64,000 nucleotides of DNA from Euzebya rosea. Its GTDB lineage: Bacteria; Actinomycetota; Nitriliruptoria; Euzebyales; Euzebyaceae. A program made the position numbers and the translations under genes. This document shows, one piece after another, positions 46,257-54,777 of the stretch; within the stretch, counting starts at the first letter, position 1; each line of letters begins with the position of its first letter. The DNA is taken from NCBI RefSeq assembly GCF_003073135.1, contig NZ_PGDQ01000005.1, forward strand, positions 124,001 to 188,000, written 5' to 3'. The notes below the pieces were generated by a model. That model did no database searches and was not told the origin of the DNA. It worked only from the letters and a program-made list of their open reading frames with translations.

Positions 46257-48304
46257 CTGGGCTCAGCCGCGCTGTCGATGTCGTCAAGCAACCGTTGGAT
46301 GTCGTCGGCTGTGTCCTTCAGGTCCTCTGGCGCGATCTCGTGCTGCCACCTGCCGATCGATCCCGTGTCCGAGGACGTGGCATGGACATCACGCAACAAG
46401 GTGTCCTGCAGGGCCTGCTTGGCTGCCGACGCCGCCGCTGCGGCTGGGTCGGCGAGATCCAGATGGCTGAACACCCTTTGCGCAGAGTGTTGCGGGTGAC
46501 GGACGACGTCCTCGTAGCGAAGGAGCATTCGACGGTCCTCTGTCCAGCGTTCGGTATAGCTCTCCAGGGTCCGACGCGTTCGGTCCGTCCACATCCTGAG
46601 GAGATGCGCAGGACCCTCTGCGTTCGCGGCACCGAAGTCTGCACGCCCCCGCTTGGCGTTGAAGGCGAGGATCGAGCACACCAGATCTCGCGGGTCGCGA
46701 AGGATGAGCAGTTCCCGGGTCGAGGGAAAGATCCGACGTGCCAGTTCGACCAGGGGTCCCCGACAGAACTTCTCCATCATCAACGTGGCCGTGGCATCGG
46801 CGTTGCTGCGGTAGGTCGTCTCCGCGATCGAGTGGACTGCCCGGACCGCGACGTCGAGGACGGAACCGGCGACCTCGAACGGCAACCCGTGGTCGTGTGT
46901 CGCGTATGGGTTCGAGCCCGTCCAGCGACGCGCCGCGATGAGGTCGTGCGGGGTGGTGGAATCCCGACGGTCTGCCGGGGCGGTGATCACGTCGAGTGTG
47001 TGGAGCCAGTACACGAGGTGGCGCGTCTCGAAGGGATAGCGGTCGATCGCTGCGATGGCGGGGTGGGTACCCAACAAGCGCATGAGGAACGTCGTCCCAC
47101 TCCGTGGCGTGCCGTTGACGAACACGGGTGCCAGTGCCCCTCTCGGCGGGGCTGGGAGCTCCACCTGGATCTCTCCGGAGACCCATCCGACCGTCGCGTG
47201 CTCGCTGCCCTGAAGGACGCGAACCTCGACGCGAGCGTCGGACGGCAGCGTGAGGGCCGACACTTCTGCGTGGAAGCGTCCGTTGGACTGGATGGGTACG
47301 GTCCGCATCACGCGGGTCCCGTCCAGAACGCGAACGACCCCCTCCGTCGACGGGAGATCCCCACTGATGACGAGGATGTGGCCACGAAAGGTCGCGTCCA
47401 GACGTACACCCGGGTAGCGGGCGGCAGCGTTCGGCGCCAACGTCGGCGTGGCCGGCGCGGTACCGAACAGGACTCGCCGAGGAGGTGACCCGATTGTGGG
47501 GGGACTGGAGGCCGGACCGGCATCGTTCACGGACCCCGCGTCTGCAGGGAACGGGTCGTCCACCGTGAAGAACCCTGCCCAGCGGGTTCCGGCGAACCGC
47601 TCGGCGAGCGCCGAGAAGTTCCGTATGGACCGGTGCAGCGGCGTGCGGCTCAACTGCCGCGTCGTGACGGACAACGACGTCGGGGCGACGCCGAGGAACG
47701 ACTGGATGTCGCGGAGGGCCGTCGACACGTCTGCGGTGAGTGCCTCGTAGGTCAAGTCGAGGACCGGGTGCTGCTCGAACTCCTCCTCGAAGTGCGTCTC
47801 CCAGTCAACGCTCCTGCGGAACGCCTCTTCGAGAGCGTCCCCATCCAGTGTCACCACGGGATCCGGTGGAAGCTGGCCCTTGCCCTGCACGTTGAAGACG
47901 CCCGTGACGTTCACGGCCTTGTACTCGCTCAGGTACCTCGCCAGGAGGTTCTCGCGGCGTAGCCTCACGACCTTGATCGACGTGTCCTCGACGATTCGAG
48001 CCCGCACATCGGCCCATCGCGGTTGGGTCAGCTCTTCGTACTTGAACTTCAGGCCAACCGCCTCGTGCGTCCCTGCGGCGAAGACCACGTCGTCCAGGAA
48101 CGAGATCGGACGGTCGTCCCGCCAACGCCGCAACACGCTGTCCAACGGGGGGTTCACGCGGTGATCGACGCCGTAGAGGTGCAGGTACTCGTCGTCGCCG
48201 AAGACCTCTCCATGCATCGCCACATCGGGATGACGTCGAAGGCTGGTGTTGACCAGGGTGCTGCCGGTCCGGGCGAAGCCGGTGATGAGGAATCGAGTGG
48301 GCAC
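46253..48304 (-). CDS. Tandem double sulfotransferase
   Basis: A 683-residue protein with two PAPS-dependent sulfotransferase-type domains. The first (about 1-250) begins directly with the loop RFLITGFARTGSTLVNTSLR and KVVRLRRENLLARYLSEYK, close to the Stf0/LPS-type group. A linker and beta-rich segment (about 275-390) follows. The second domain (about 392-683) has VFVNGTPRSGTTFLMRLLGTHP, LMMEKFCRGPLVELARRIF and LLILRDPRDLVCSILAFNAKRG, and ends RWQHEIAPEDL. Two active sites on one chain suggest sulfation at two positions of one repeat unit, or an intramolecular fusion of sequential enzymes. GTG at 48304 starts 5 bases after the upstream stop; the earlier open frame runs into that gene. Last gene of the ABC-exporter operon. 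Confidence 0.82.
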   Translation of the reverse strand: MPTRFLITGFARTGSTLVNTSLRRHPDVAMHGEVFGDDEYLHLYGVDHRVNPPLDSVLRRWRDDRPISFLDDVVFAAGTHEAVGLKFKYEELTQPRWADVRARIVEDTSIKVVRLRRENLLARYLSEYKAVNVTGVFNVQGKGQLPPDPVVTLDGDALEEAFRRSVDWETHFEEEFEQHPVLDLTYEALTADVSTALRDIQSFLGVAPTSLSVTTRQLSRTPLHRSIRNFSALAERFAGTRWAGFFTVDDPFPADAGSVNDAGPASSPPTIGSPPRRVLFGTAPATPTLAPNAAARYPGVRLDATFRGHILVISGDLPSTEGVVRVLDGTRVMRTVPIQSNGRFHAEVSALTLPSDARVEVRVLQGSEHATVGWVSGEIQVELPAPPRGALAPVFVNGTPRSGTTFLMRLLGTHPAIAAIDRYPFETRHLVYWLHTLDVITAPADRRDSTTPHDLIAARRWTGSNPYATHDHGLPFEVAGSVLDVAVRAVHSIAETTYRSNADATATLMMEKFCRGPLVELARRIFPSTRELLILRDPRDLVCSILAFNAKRGRADFGAANAEGPAHLLRMWTDRTRRTLESYTERWTEDRRMLLRYEDVVRHPQHSAQRVFSHLDLADPAAAAASAAKQALQDTLLRDVHATSSDTGSIGRWQHEIAPEDLKDTADDIQRLLDDIDSAAEPS

Positions 48305-48309
48305 GGAGG

Positions 48310-50778
48310 TCAGCTTCCTGACGATCGGAGATCGAGTGCGAGGTCCAGGGTGTCGGTGACGCCCTCGAGGATCTTTGCGGGAGCACATTCGGATCTGACG
48401 GCGTCAGTGGCCGCGCGACGGCGAGCCTCGTAGAGATCCCGCTCCTCGATGAGACGTGTACAGGCCTCGACCCACTCCTTGGGGTCGTCGGCAACCTCCA
48501 CCGCGTCGGTCCAGCTCTTCCCCAACTGCGTCGCGATCAGTGGGGTCACCACCATCGGGCGATGGTGCGCCGCTGCCTCGTGGGCCTTCCAGGGGACGCC
48601 GGCGGCGAAGCGAGTGGGGACGACCACGACACTGATGCGCCGGTAGAACTCCTGCACGTCTGCGACGTCGCCGAGCACGTCGAGTCCCGGCACAGTCCGG
48701 AGGTCGTCAGCAGCGCTGCGGCTGCCGCGTCCCGCCACTACCAAGCGCTCGCCGGTACGTTCGTGCAGGTCAGGCCACACCCACCGAACGAACCATCGGA
48801 GTGCATCGACGTTCGGGGAGCGGTTTCCAGTGAAGCCGGCCAGCATGCCGAACCCGGCCTGTTCGGTGGATCGAATCGGAAGGTCGGACACCTTCAGGGC
48901 ATGGCCGACCACGGTCGTCACGGGCGGCTGCTCGACCATCCCGGCCAGCGTCGTGGCGTCGCGGGCGCTCACGGCGACGACAACGTCGGCGTCACGCACC
49001 GCCTGCCGCTCGATCTCCCGCATGGTGTCCGCCATGGCTGCCGCTGATGCATCACCCAGATGTGCTTGGGCCACGTACCGTTCGTGCATCACGGCCTCCG
49101 CGTCGTAGACGACCGCGGCGTCGGTACGGGCGGGGATCTCGCCCAGATCAGCCATGTTGTGGGGGCGGGAGACCCACAGCACGTCCACCTCGCCGGCCCG
49201 ATGCTCGAGTTCCACGCGAGTGATGTCCACGCCGACGACCAGCAGCTCCACGTCCGGGTGTGCGGTCCGCCACCGGTCGGCAACCTCCTGCGGAGTCGTC
49301 CGCCGGTCGGTACAGACCACCGTCACGGTCGCAGCAGCCGTTCGGAGCGCATCGATCACCGCTGCGGCACGGGGAGACCCTGCCCCCAGGGACGGATCCG
49401 GGACCCGATCCTCCACGACCAGCACCCTGGGTCGTGCGGAGTGGTGGACGGCCGCAGCCCATGTGCGTTCGTCGAACGGACGGTGGTCGGCGAGTGTCGC
49501 AGCATGACGGGCGGCGAACGTCGCCCGGTTCGCCGACATCATCGACCGGGCATCGTCGCTGCCGGAGCTTCCGTACTCGAAGTGCATCACCGGTGCGCCA
49601 CGGAGGTAGCGGACGCGATGTCCTGCCTCCCAGGCCCGGAGGCACAGGTCGGTGTCCTCGTAGTAGGCGGGGGCGTACCGTTCGTCGAAGCCCCCGAGGG
49701 CTTCCCAAAGCGACCGACGGACCACCAGGAACGCGCCCGAGCAGAAGTCGACGTCCCTGTCGACGTGCGTTGCTGCGGAGCCGAGCTGCTGCCCCCGCCC
49801 GTAGGGCGCACACGACCCGTCGCGCCACACGATGGAGCCGGCCTCCTGCAGGCGGCCGTCGTAGTTGACGATGGGACCCCCGGCGACACCGATGGACGGG
49901 TCCGACAGCGCGGCAGCCGCGGCCTCGATCGCGCCCGGCAGCAGCTGGGCGTCGGAGTTGAGGAGTACCACGACGTCCCCGCTGCTCCGCTCGACCCCTT
50001 GGTTGCACGCGAGCAAAAAACCGAGGTTGTCATCGTTGCGCAGCACGGTTGCGCCGTCGAGTCGGTCCAGGAGCGTCTGCGTCAGCGGTTCCGACCCGTT
50101 GTCGACAACGATGGTCTCGCTGTCGGCAGGGCCATGCAGTGCGATGCTCTGCAACGCCTGCAGGCAGAGCTCTGGGGAGTTCCAGGTCACCACGACGATG
50201 CTCGTCCGTGGCTGATCGACCCGGGGCAGCCGGAGTGACCCGCCAGCGGCAAGCCAGGCGTCCAGGTGTGCCCTGAAGCCTGCGCGAAGCACCGACTTCG
50301 GGTCGACGGCGCCGTCTGGTGATCGGTACTGGTCGAGCAGGTCCCGGTCACCCTGCCCCACAACTTGGCTGTCGGCCAAGCGGTTTGCGACACCGGTGAC
50401 CGGGCCCCCTTGCCGGAGGGCCAGGCGCAGCGCCTCGAGGGTTCGGACCGAGAGGACGTTGCGGACTCCGCGACGACGGATGTAGTCCGCACCCGCCCGT
50501 ACGGCAAGCTCGCCAGAACCCGGCTGCCGAAGCGTGGCTCGTACTGGCCGCAGCGTTTCCCGGCTCGTGGCATCGCGGAGGTGCACCGTCCCGTCCGTCG
50601 GCACCTTGATGAGTCGGCGAACGAGCACGCCCTCGTCGGGCCACGGGAGTGTGTCCAGAAGCACCTCGTCGCCCCCGCGCCGGAGCACCACTTCCACACG
50701 GGACAGGCGGACATCGGACAACACGAAGCGGAGGACGTGCGCTCCCCCGGATCGTGCGGTCAGGTCGGCCTCGGTCAC
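48310..50778 (-). CDS. Bifunctional glycosyltransferase (GT2 plus GT4-like domains)
   Basis: An 822-residue protein. A beta-rich N-terminal region (about 10-85) precedes a GT-A family 2 domain (about 190-440) with TSIVVVTWNSPELCLQALQ, ETIVVDNGSE, VVLLNSDAQLLPGAIEAA, and FCSGAFLVVRRSLWEALGGFDERYAPAYYEDTDL. A GT-B family 4-like domain follows (about 465-800) with RVLVVEDRVPDPSLGAGSPR, FGMLAGFTGNRSPNVDALRWF, VPGLDVLGDVADVQEFYRR and AAGVPWKAHEAAAHHRPMVVT. It could add two different sugars in sequence. The start is either GTG 50778 (GTGA overlap with the gene before) or ATG 50802. The frame further upstream is shadow. Confidence 0.88.
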   Translation of the reverse strand: MTEADLTARSGGAHVLRFVLSDVRLSRVEVVLRRGGDEVLLDTLPWPDEGVLVRRLIKVPTDGTVHLRDATSRETLRPVRATLRQPGSGELAVRAGADYIRRRGVRNVLSVRTLEALRLALRQGGPVTGVANRLADSQVVGQGDRDLLDQYRSPDGAVDPKSVLRAGFRAHLDAWLAAGGSLRLPRVDQPRTSIVVVTWNSPELCLQALQSIALHGPADSETIVVDNGSEPLTQTLLDRLDGATVLRNDDNLGFLLACNQGVERSSGDVVVLLNSDAQLLPGAIEAAAAALSDPSIGVAGGPIVNYDGRLQEAGSIVWRDGSCAPYGRGQQLGSAATHVDRDVDFCSGAFLVVRRSLWEALGGFDERYAPAYYEDTDLCLRAWEAGHRVRYLRGAPVMHFEYGSSGSDDARSMMSANRATFAARHAATLADHRPFDERTWAAAVHHSARPRVLVVEDRVPDPSLGAGSPRAAAVIDALRTAAATVTVVCTDRRTTPQEVADRWRTAHPDVELLVVGVDITRVELEHRAGEVDVLWVSRPHNMADLGEIPARTDAAVVYDAEAVMHERYVAQAHLGDASAAAMADTMREIERQAVRDADVVVAVSARDATTLAGMVEQPPVTTVVGHALKVSDLPIRSTEQAGFGMLAGFTGNRSPNVDALRWFVRWVWPDLHERTGERLVVAGRGSRSAADDLRTVPGLDVLGDVADVQEFYRRISVVVVPTRFAAGVPWKAHEAAAHHRPMVVTPLIATQLGKSWTDAVEVADDPKEWVEACTRLIEERDLYEARRRAATDAVRSECAPAKILEGVTDTLDLALDLRSSGS

Positions 50779-51635
50779 AGGGTGTCCCGAGTTGCCCGCC
50801 ATCTTGCCCACATGTCCGCACGTTCGGCCTCCGTCCAGAAATGGTGGACGAAGTCGGTCTCGAGATACTGACCGATCAGGTCGTCGGACGGGCCGAGGTG
50901 GCGACGCGCGAACTGGTACAGGCCGACGTAGGCCTTCTCCCCGGACCGGTTGGCGTTGACGATGTCGATGTCGACGTCCTGGTCGAGGACATCGTCGCAG
51001 AGCCACCTCACCGCGTCCGGGAGATGGCGGCTCATGTCCTCGAGGCGGATGATCACCGCTCGCGGCCCGTCGTTGTCCGCCTCGTACCGGCCGAAGCCCA
51101 AGCCCTTGGGGAAGGGGCGGTTCCTGACGGTGACGGCGAACGGACGCTCCAGGTGCTGGCCTACCCATTCCCATCCGTCGACGTCGTGGAAGTCGCGCCA
51201 CAACGAGCGCAGCAGGTCGAGGACCGATGCAGCGTCCGTGTGGCACAAGACGTCCTGGTAGGAGGCTTCTCGCTCCAGCAGGACGGCTGCCGCCCCGTGC
51301 CCCGGGTGGTCGCGGTAGCCGTTCAGAAGGCGATGGATGTTCTGGAACGCTGCTGAGAGATGGCGGCCCAACGGTTCACGAACACACGACACGATCCGGA
51401 GGTCCGGCCGGTTGCCATCCGCAAGCAAGTCGCTCAACCGCGCTGCGTCTCGGACCGGGCGTGACGGCACCGCGCCGGCTCGCCTCGCAGCCTCTGCCCG
51501 ACGTCGTGCGGCAAGTGCGTTGGTGGAGTGCAGGTGCAGCAGGGGGGTGCCCGAGCGAAGGTGGTGCTGGAGGGTCTCAACAGCCGTGTTCGACCCGGTC
51601 TTGCCCATCGAGACCACGGCGACGACAGGACTCAT
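50775..51635 (-). CDS. Putative capsular polysaccharide synthesis/sulfotransferase-like protein (NKWYS-like)
   Basis: A 286-residue protein. It starts with PVVAVVSMGKTGSNTAVETLQHHL, a P-loop like that of PAPS sulfotransferases. LLHLHSTN and IVSCVREPLGRHLSAAFQNIHRLL follow, resembling the 'NKWYS' family annotated as putative capsular polysaccharide synthesis proteins. The rest (RAVIIRLEDMSRHLPDAVRWL, ETDFVHHFWTEAERADMWARW) fits that family's C-terminal helices. Sulfate transfer to the glycan is probable but not proved by sequence. ATG 51635 and the stop are both in 4-base overlaps with neighbouring genes, so it is tightly embedded in the ABC-exporter operon. Confidence 0.72.
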   Translation of the reverse strand: MSPVVAVVSMGKTGSNTAVETLQHHLRSGTPLLHLHSTNALAARRRAEAARRAGAVPSRPVRDAARLSDLLADGNRPDLRIVSCVREPLGRHLSAAFQNIHRLLNGYRDHPGHGAAAVLLEREASYQDVLCHTDAASVLDLLRSLWRDFHDVDGWEWVGQHLERPFAVTVRNRPFPKGLGFGRYEADNDGPRAVIIRLEDMSRHLPDAVRWLCDDVLDQDVDIDIVNANRSGEKAYVGLYQFARRHLGPSDDLIGQYLETDFVHHFWTEAERADMWARWRATRDTL

Positions 51636-52387
51636 GTCGCGCCCTCGGACTCGTCGTAGGCGGCGGTGACCTCGTCGGCCGGTCCGTCCATGACGATGCT
51701 GCCCTTGTCCAGCCACACGACCCGGTCGCACATGTCCCTGACCTCCTTGGTGCTGTGGCTGACGAGCACCACGGAGCCCGCGCGCTCGGTGATCTCCCGC
51801 ACTCGGTCCCTGCTGCGGCGGCGGAAGCGGGCGTCGCCTGCAGCCAGCGCCTCGTCGATGAGCAGGATCTCCGGTTCGACGACAGTGGCGATCGAGAAGT
51901 TGAGCCGGGCCCGCATTCCGGCGGAGTACGCGCGCATCGGTACGTGGGCGAACTCCTCGAGCCCCGCGTAGGCGATGATCTCCGATGCGCGGTCGAGGGC
52001 TTCGGTGCGGCGCATCCCGAGGGCGGTGCAGCCGAGGATCACGTTGCTGTGCCCGCTCAGCTCCTTGTTCAGCGCAGCGCTGATCCCGAGGAGCACAGGG
52101 TAGGAAGACGCCAGGACGCGGCCTTCGGTCGGCGTGAGCAGTCCTGCCACGATCGACAGCATCGTGGACTTGCCGCTGCCGTTGCGGCCGATCAGCCCCA
52201 GCCGTTGGCCGTGGGGAATCGTGATCGACACACCCTTGAGGGCGTGTACCTCTCGCATGGTGCGACCGCGCTTCCCGCGCAGCAGACGCTGCGCCCGGGC
52301 TCGTCTCCCCCCGTCCTCGAAGATCCGGTAGCGCATGTGGACGTCGTCCAGCACCACCACCGGTGGCATGCCAGCGAGATCAGACAC
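51632..52387 (-). CDS. Polysaccharide ABC exporter ATPase (Wzt/TagH type)
   Basis: A 251-residue ATPase. Walker A is GRNGSGKSTML, the signature region is YSAGMRARLNFSIAT, Walker B is EILLIDEALAAGD, and the switch His is in VLVSHSTKEV. The ALKGVSITIPHGQRLGLIG start and ALNKELSGHSNVILG match exporters of O-antigen and teichoic acid. It lacks the C-terminal carbohydrate-binding domain of long Wzt proteins, so chain-length coupling to a capping group is not expected from this protein itself. GTG at 52387 overlaps the permease stop by 8 bases, and its own stop overlaps the NKWYS-like gene by 4. Confidence 0.93.
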   Translation of the reverse strand: MSDLAGMPPVVVLDDVHMRYRIFEDGGRRARAQRLLRGKRGRTMREVHALKGVSITIPHGQRLGLIGRNGSGKSTMLSIVAGLLTPTEGRVLASSYPVLLGISAALNKELSGHSNVILGCTALGMRRTEALDRASEIIAYAGLEEFAHVPMRAYSAGMRARLNFSIATVVEPEILLIDEALAAGDARFRRRSRDRVREITERAGSVVLVSHSTKEVRDMCDRVVWLDKGSIVMDGPADEVTAAYDESEGAT

Positions 52388-53246
52388 TGCTGTAGCTCCG
52401 TTCGCGGCCTCGGAAGAAGACGAAGCCGATCACTGTCGCACCGAGTGCGTAGCACATCCCCCATGCCCAGGTCCATGCGTGGAAACGACCATCGATGACC
52501 GCGTCGCGATACATGCTCAGGAAGATCCAGATCGGGTTGGCCTCGAAGATGGTGAGGATGGTCCCGCCTGCCTTCTCGGCGAGGAGGTCGGCGGGAAAGA
52601 CCACGCCGGAGACGTACAGCCACACGCGCAGCAGATGGGGGGCCAGCTGCTGGAGGTCTCGGACGTGGAACGAGGCCCGAGCTGCGATCATCCCGACCCC
52701 GAGGTTGAAGAAGGTCTGGATCACTGCCGCGGGGACGATCAGCAGCCACGCCGGGTGCGGCCGCACACCGGTCAGGAGGGCGATGGCGATCATCACGAAC
52801 AGGCCGGGGATGTGGATGTAGAGCTCTCCGAGGGTCGAGGCGAGGGGTAGGGCAGCCCTGGGGAAGCTCAGCGTCTGCATCAGTGACCGGTTGCTGTACA
52901 CCGTGTTCAGGCAGCTCGTGATCGACCGCTGGGTGAAGTGGTAGGCGAAGAGGCCCACAACGAGGAAGGCCGGGAAGTTGCCCACGCCACGGCTTGTCTC
53001 GAACAGGACGCCGAAGACGAAGTAGAAGACGAGGGAGAAGAAGAGCGGGTTCAGCAGCAGCCACACCACACCAAGTCGCTGGCCGAACAGCTGCCCCTTG
53101 AGGTTGGCGGCTGGCAGGCTGACCACGAAGTCGCGCATGTCCCACAGCCGGCGCAGGTACGTGCCGACGCCGAGCTGTGCGTGGATGTCGAACAGCTCGG
53201 GGTCGGCCCGGTCGAGGGCCGGCTCGCGGGGGGTTGTCTGCGTCAC
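52380..53246 (-). CDS. Polysaccharide ABC exporter permease (Wzm/TagG type)
   Basis: A 288-residue membrane protein with six transmembrane segments, typical of ABC-2 exporters of lipid-linked glycans. Signatures are DFVVSLPAANLKGQLFGQRLG before TM1, VVWLLLNPLFFSLVFYFVFG, and RDLQQLAPHLLRVWLYVSGVVFP. It moves undecaprenyl-diphosphate-linked polymer across the membrane, powered by the ATPase encoded next. The ORF is open to an ATG at 53297, but that ATG lies inside a good -10 hexamer (TATGAT), so GTG at 53246 is preferred. First gene of a five-gene minus-strand operon. Confidence 0.93.
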   Translation of the reverse strand: MTQTTPREPALDRADPELFDIHAQLGVGTYLRRLWDMRDFVVSLPAANLKGQLFGQRLGVVWLLLNPLFFSLVFYFVFGVLFETSRGVGNFPAFLVVGLFAYHFTQRSITSCLNTVYSNRSLMQTLSFPRAALPLASTLGELYIHIPGLFVMIAIALLTGVRPHPAWLLIVPAAVIQTFFNLGVGMIAARASFHVRDLQQLAPHLLRVWLYVSGVVFPADLLAEKAGGTILTIFEANPIWIFLSMYRDAVIDGRFHAWTWAWGMCYALGATVIGFVFFRGRERSYSSV

Positions 53247-53292
53247 GTGCTCACTTCTGTCGTTCTCGCCATCGGGGCGCGATGGGCCGACG

Positions 53293-53298
53293 ATCATA
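53293..53298 (-). promoter_or_regulatory. -10 hexamer (TATGAT) of the ABC-exporter operon
   Basis: Minus strand, read 53298 to 53293; the leader to GTG 53246 would be about 40 nt. It supports the shorter start of the permease. Confidence 0.45.
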
Positions 53299-53342
53299 GG
53301 ACGCCACCGGCGTGGCCCAGACCTGCCCTGTCCGTCGGACGG

Positions 53343-54470
53343 TCACGACCCGTCGGTGCTGGCCATCCCTGCCGTCTGGTGCTCGTGTGCATAGTCGGCG
53401 TCGGTCTTCTCCACGGACTGGAGGACGATCTTTCGCTGGATCGAGTTGGAGTACACGGGAACTCGGCCGAGCAGGAACCCGGCTGTCACCAGGACGGCTC
53501 CCACCAGTCCGAGCACGAGGTACGCGGTACCGACGTCCAACCGCGACACGATGAGCCCGACCCAGCCAAGCGCAATGGCGACGCCGTACAACGACTTGAC
53601 CGCGTGCGGCACGGACAGACCGATGAAGACCAAGCGATGCGACAGGTGGTCCCGGCCGCCCGAGAGGGGGTTCCGCCCGTGTCGAAGGCGGGTGATGGTG
53701 ACGAGGGTCGTGTCAAGGATGGGGAGGCCGAGGACCACGATCGGGACGAACGCCGTGATCTGCCGGGGAGCGTCGAACCGCAGCTTCAGCGCGAGGACCG
53801 CCAGTACGAAACCGATGAACAGCGAACCGGCGTCGCCCATGTAGACCCGCGCCGGGTGGAAGTTGTGCCGCAGGAAGCCGATGGCGCATCCGGCCAGCGC
53901 GGCCGAGAGGGCGGCGACGAGGAACTGGCCGTTGAAGACGGCGATGACGAACAGGGAGATCGACGCGATCGTGCCGATGCCGGCCGACAGCCCGTCCATG
54001 TTGTCCAGCAGGTTGAAGGCGTTGGTGATGCCCGCGACCCAGAGGATCGTGATCGCGATGTCTACCGGACCACCGCTGTCCACGAGTCGGACACTGATGT
54101 CGGTGAAGATCAGCAGCCCTGTCGCAGCGGCGACCACGGCGAGCCGAAGGAAGGGACCGAGCCCACGAAGGTCGTCGATCAGCCCCATCAGGCTGAGCAG
54201 AACGGCTGTACCGAGGATGACAACGAGCTCGTCGAGGCCGCTGATGGGCGGGCGAAGGATCGCAGCAGCCAGGACCACGGCAGCGAACGACACCACGATG
54301 GCGACGCCGCCCAAATAGGGGACCGGGCTCTCCTGCGACTTGTACCCGCCCGGTCTGTCGACGAAGTCTCGCTGGATGGCAACCTTCATCGCGACCGGGA
54401 CCAGAAGCCACGACAGCATGCCGGCGACCAAGAAGATCGCCGGGTAGGCCCAGGTGACTAGCTCGCCCAT
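53343..54470 (-). CDS. Undecaprenyl-phosphate N-acetylhexosamine-1-phosphate transferase (WecA/TagO/MraY family)
   Basis: A 375-residue protein with about 10-11 transmembrane segments. Family motifs are DRPGGYKSQESPVPYLGG (near the N-terminus), LMGLIDDLRGLGPFLRLA, the catalytic NAFNLLDNMDGLSAGIG, RVYMGDAGSLFIGF, and the cytoplasmic loop LRHGRNPLSGGRDHLSHRL with the HxxH-like site. It transfers GlcNAc-1-P (or a related sugar) to undecaprenyl phosphate, starting cell-wall glycan or teichoic-acid-like polymers. The ATG at 54470 has GGAG upstream. It is transcribed in the same direction as the exporter operon, 96 bases before it, and may supply the lipid carrier for that system. Confidence 0.92.
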   Translation of the reverse strand: MGELVTWAYPAIFLVAGMLSWLLVPVAMKVAIQRDFVDRPGGYKSQESPVPYLGGVAIVVSFAAVVLAAAILRPPISGLDELVVILGTAVLLSLMGLIDDLRGLGPFLRLAVVAAATGLLIFTDISVRLVDSGGPVDIAITILWVAGITNAFNLLDNMDGLSAGIGTIASISLFVIAVFNGQFLVAALSAALAGCAIGFLRHNFHPARVYMGDAGSLFIGFVLAVLALKLRFDAPRQITAFVPIVVLGLPILDTTLVTITRLRHGRNPLSGGRDHLSHRLVFIGLSVPHAVKSLYGVAIALGWVGLIVSRLDVGTAYLVLGLVGAVLVTAGFLLGRVPVYSNSIQRKIVLQSVEKTDADYAHEHQTAGMASTDGS

Positions 54471-54777
54471 GCGTGAAGGACTCCGTCCCGGTCGTCGATG
54501 AGTCACGGCTTGCTCGAGGCACGGACGTCCTCGGACCCGCATCCGGTGTGGCCACGTCTGAGAGCATTCTGCCTGCTGCGGCAGGCGAGAACCACCGTGC
54601 GTCCGGGCCACCTCGTAGACGGGGTGGGCTTCCGTGTCCAGATTGGGCCCTCACCGTCCCTGCAGGCCGCCCGGATCACCGGCGCGCAGGCTGGCACTTC
54701 GGCCCGTCGGGGTGCACGACGGCCTGCGCTGCACCTTCGAGTCGGTTCGGCCCGCCGGCGTCCCCTGACGTGACGGA
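54471..54777. other. 307-bp gap without a supportable gene
   Basis: No frame here has a recognisable product. The only structure I see is a small hairpin, GCCTGC-TGCG-GCAGGC, near 54570. The gap presumably holds the promoter of the WecA-like gene and the end of the haloperoxidase transcript. Confidence 0.4.
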
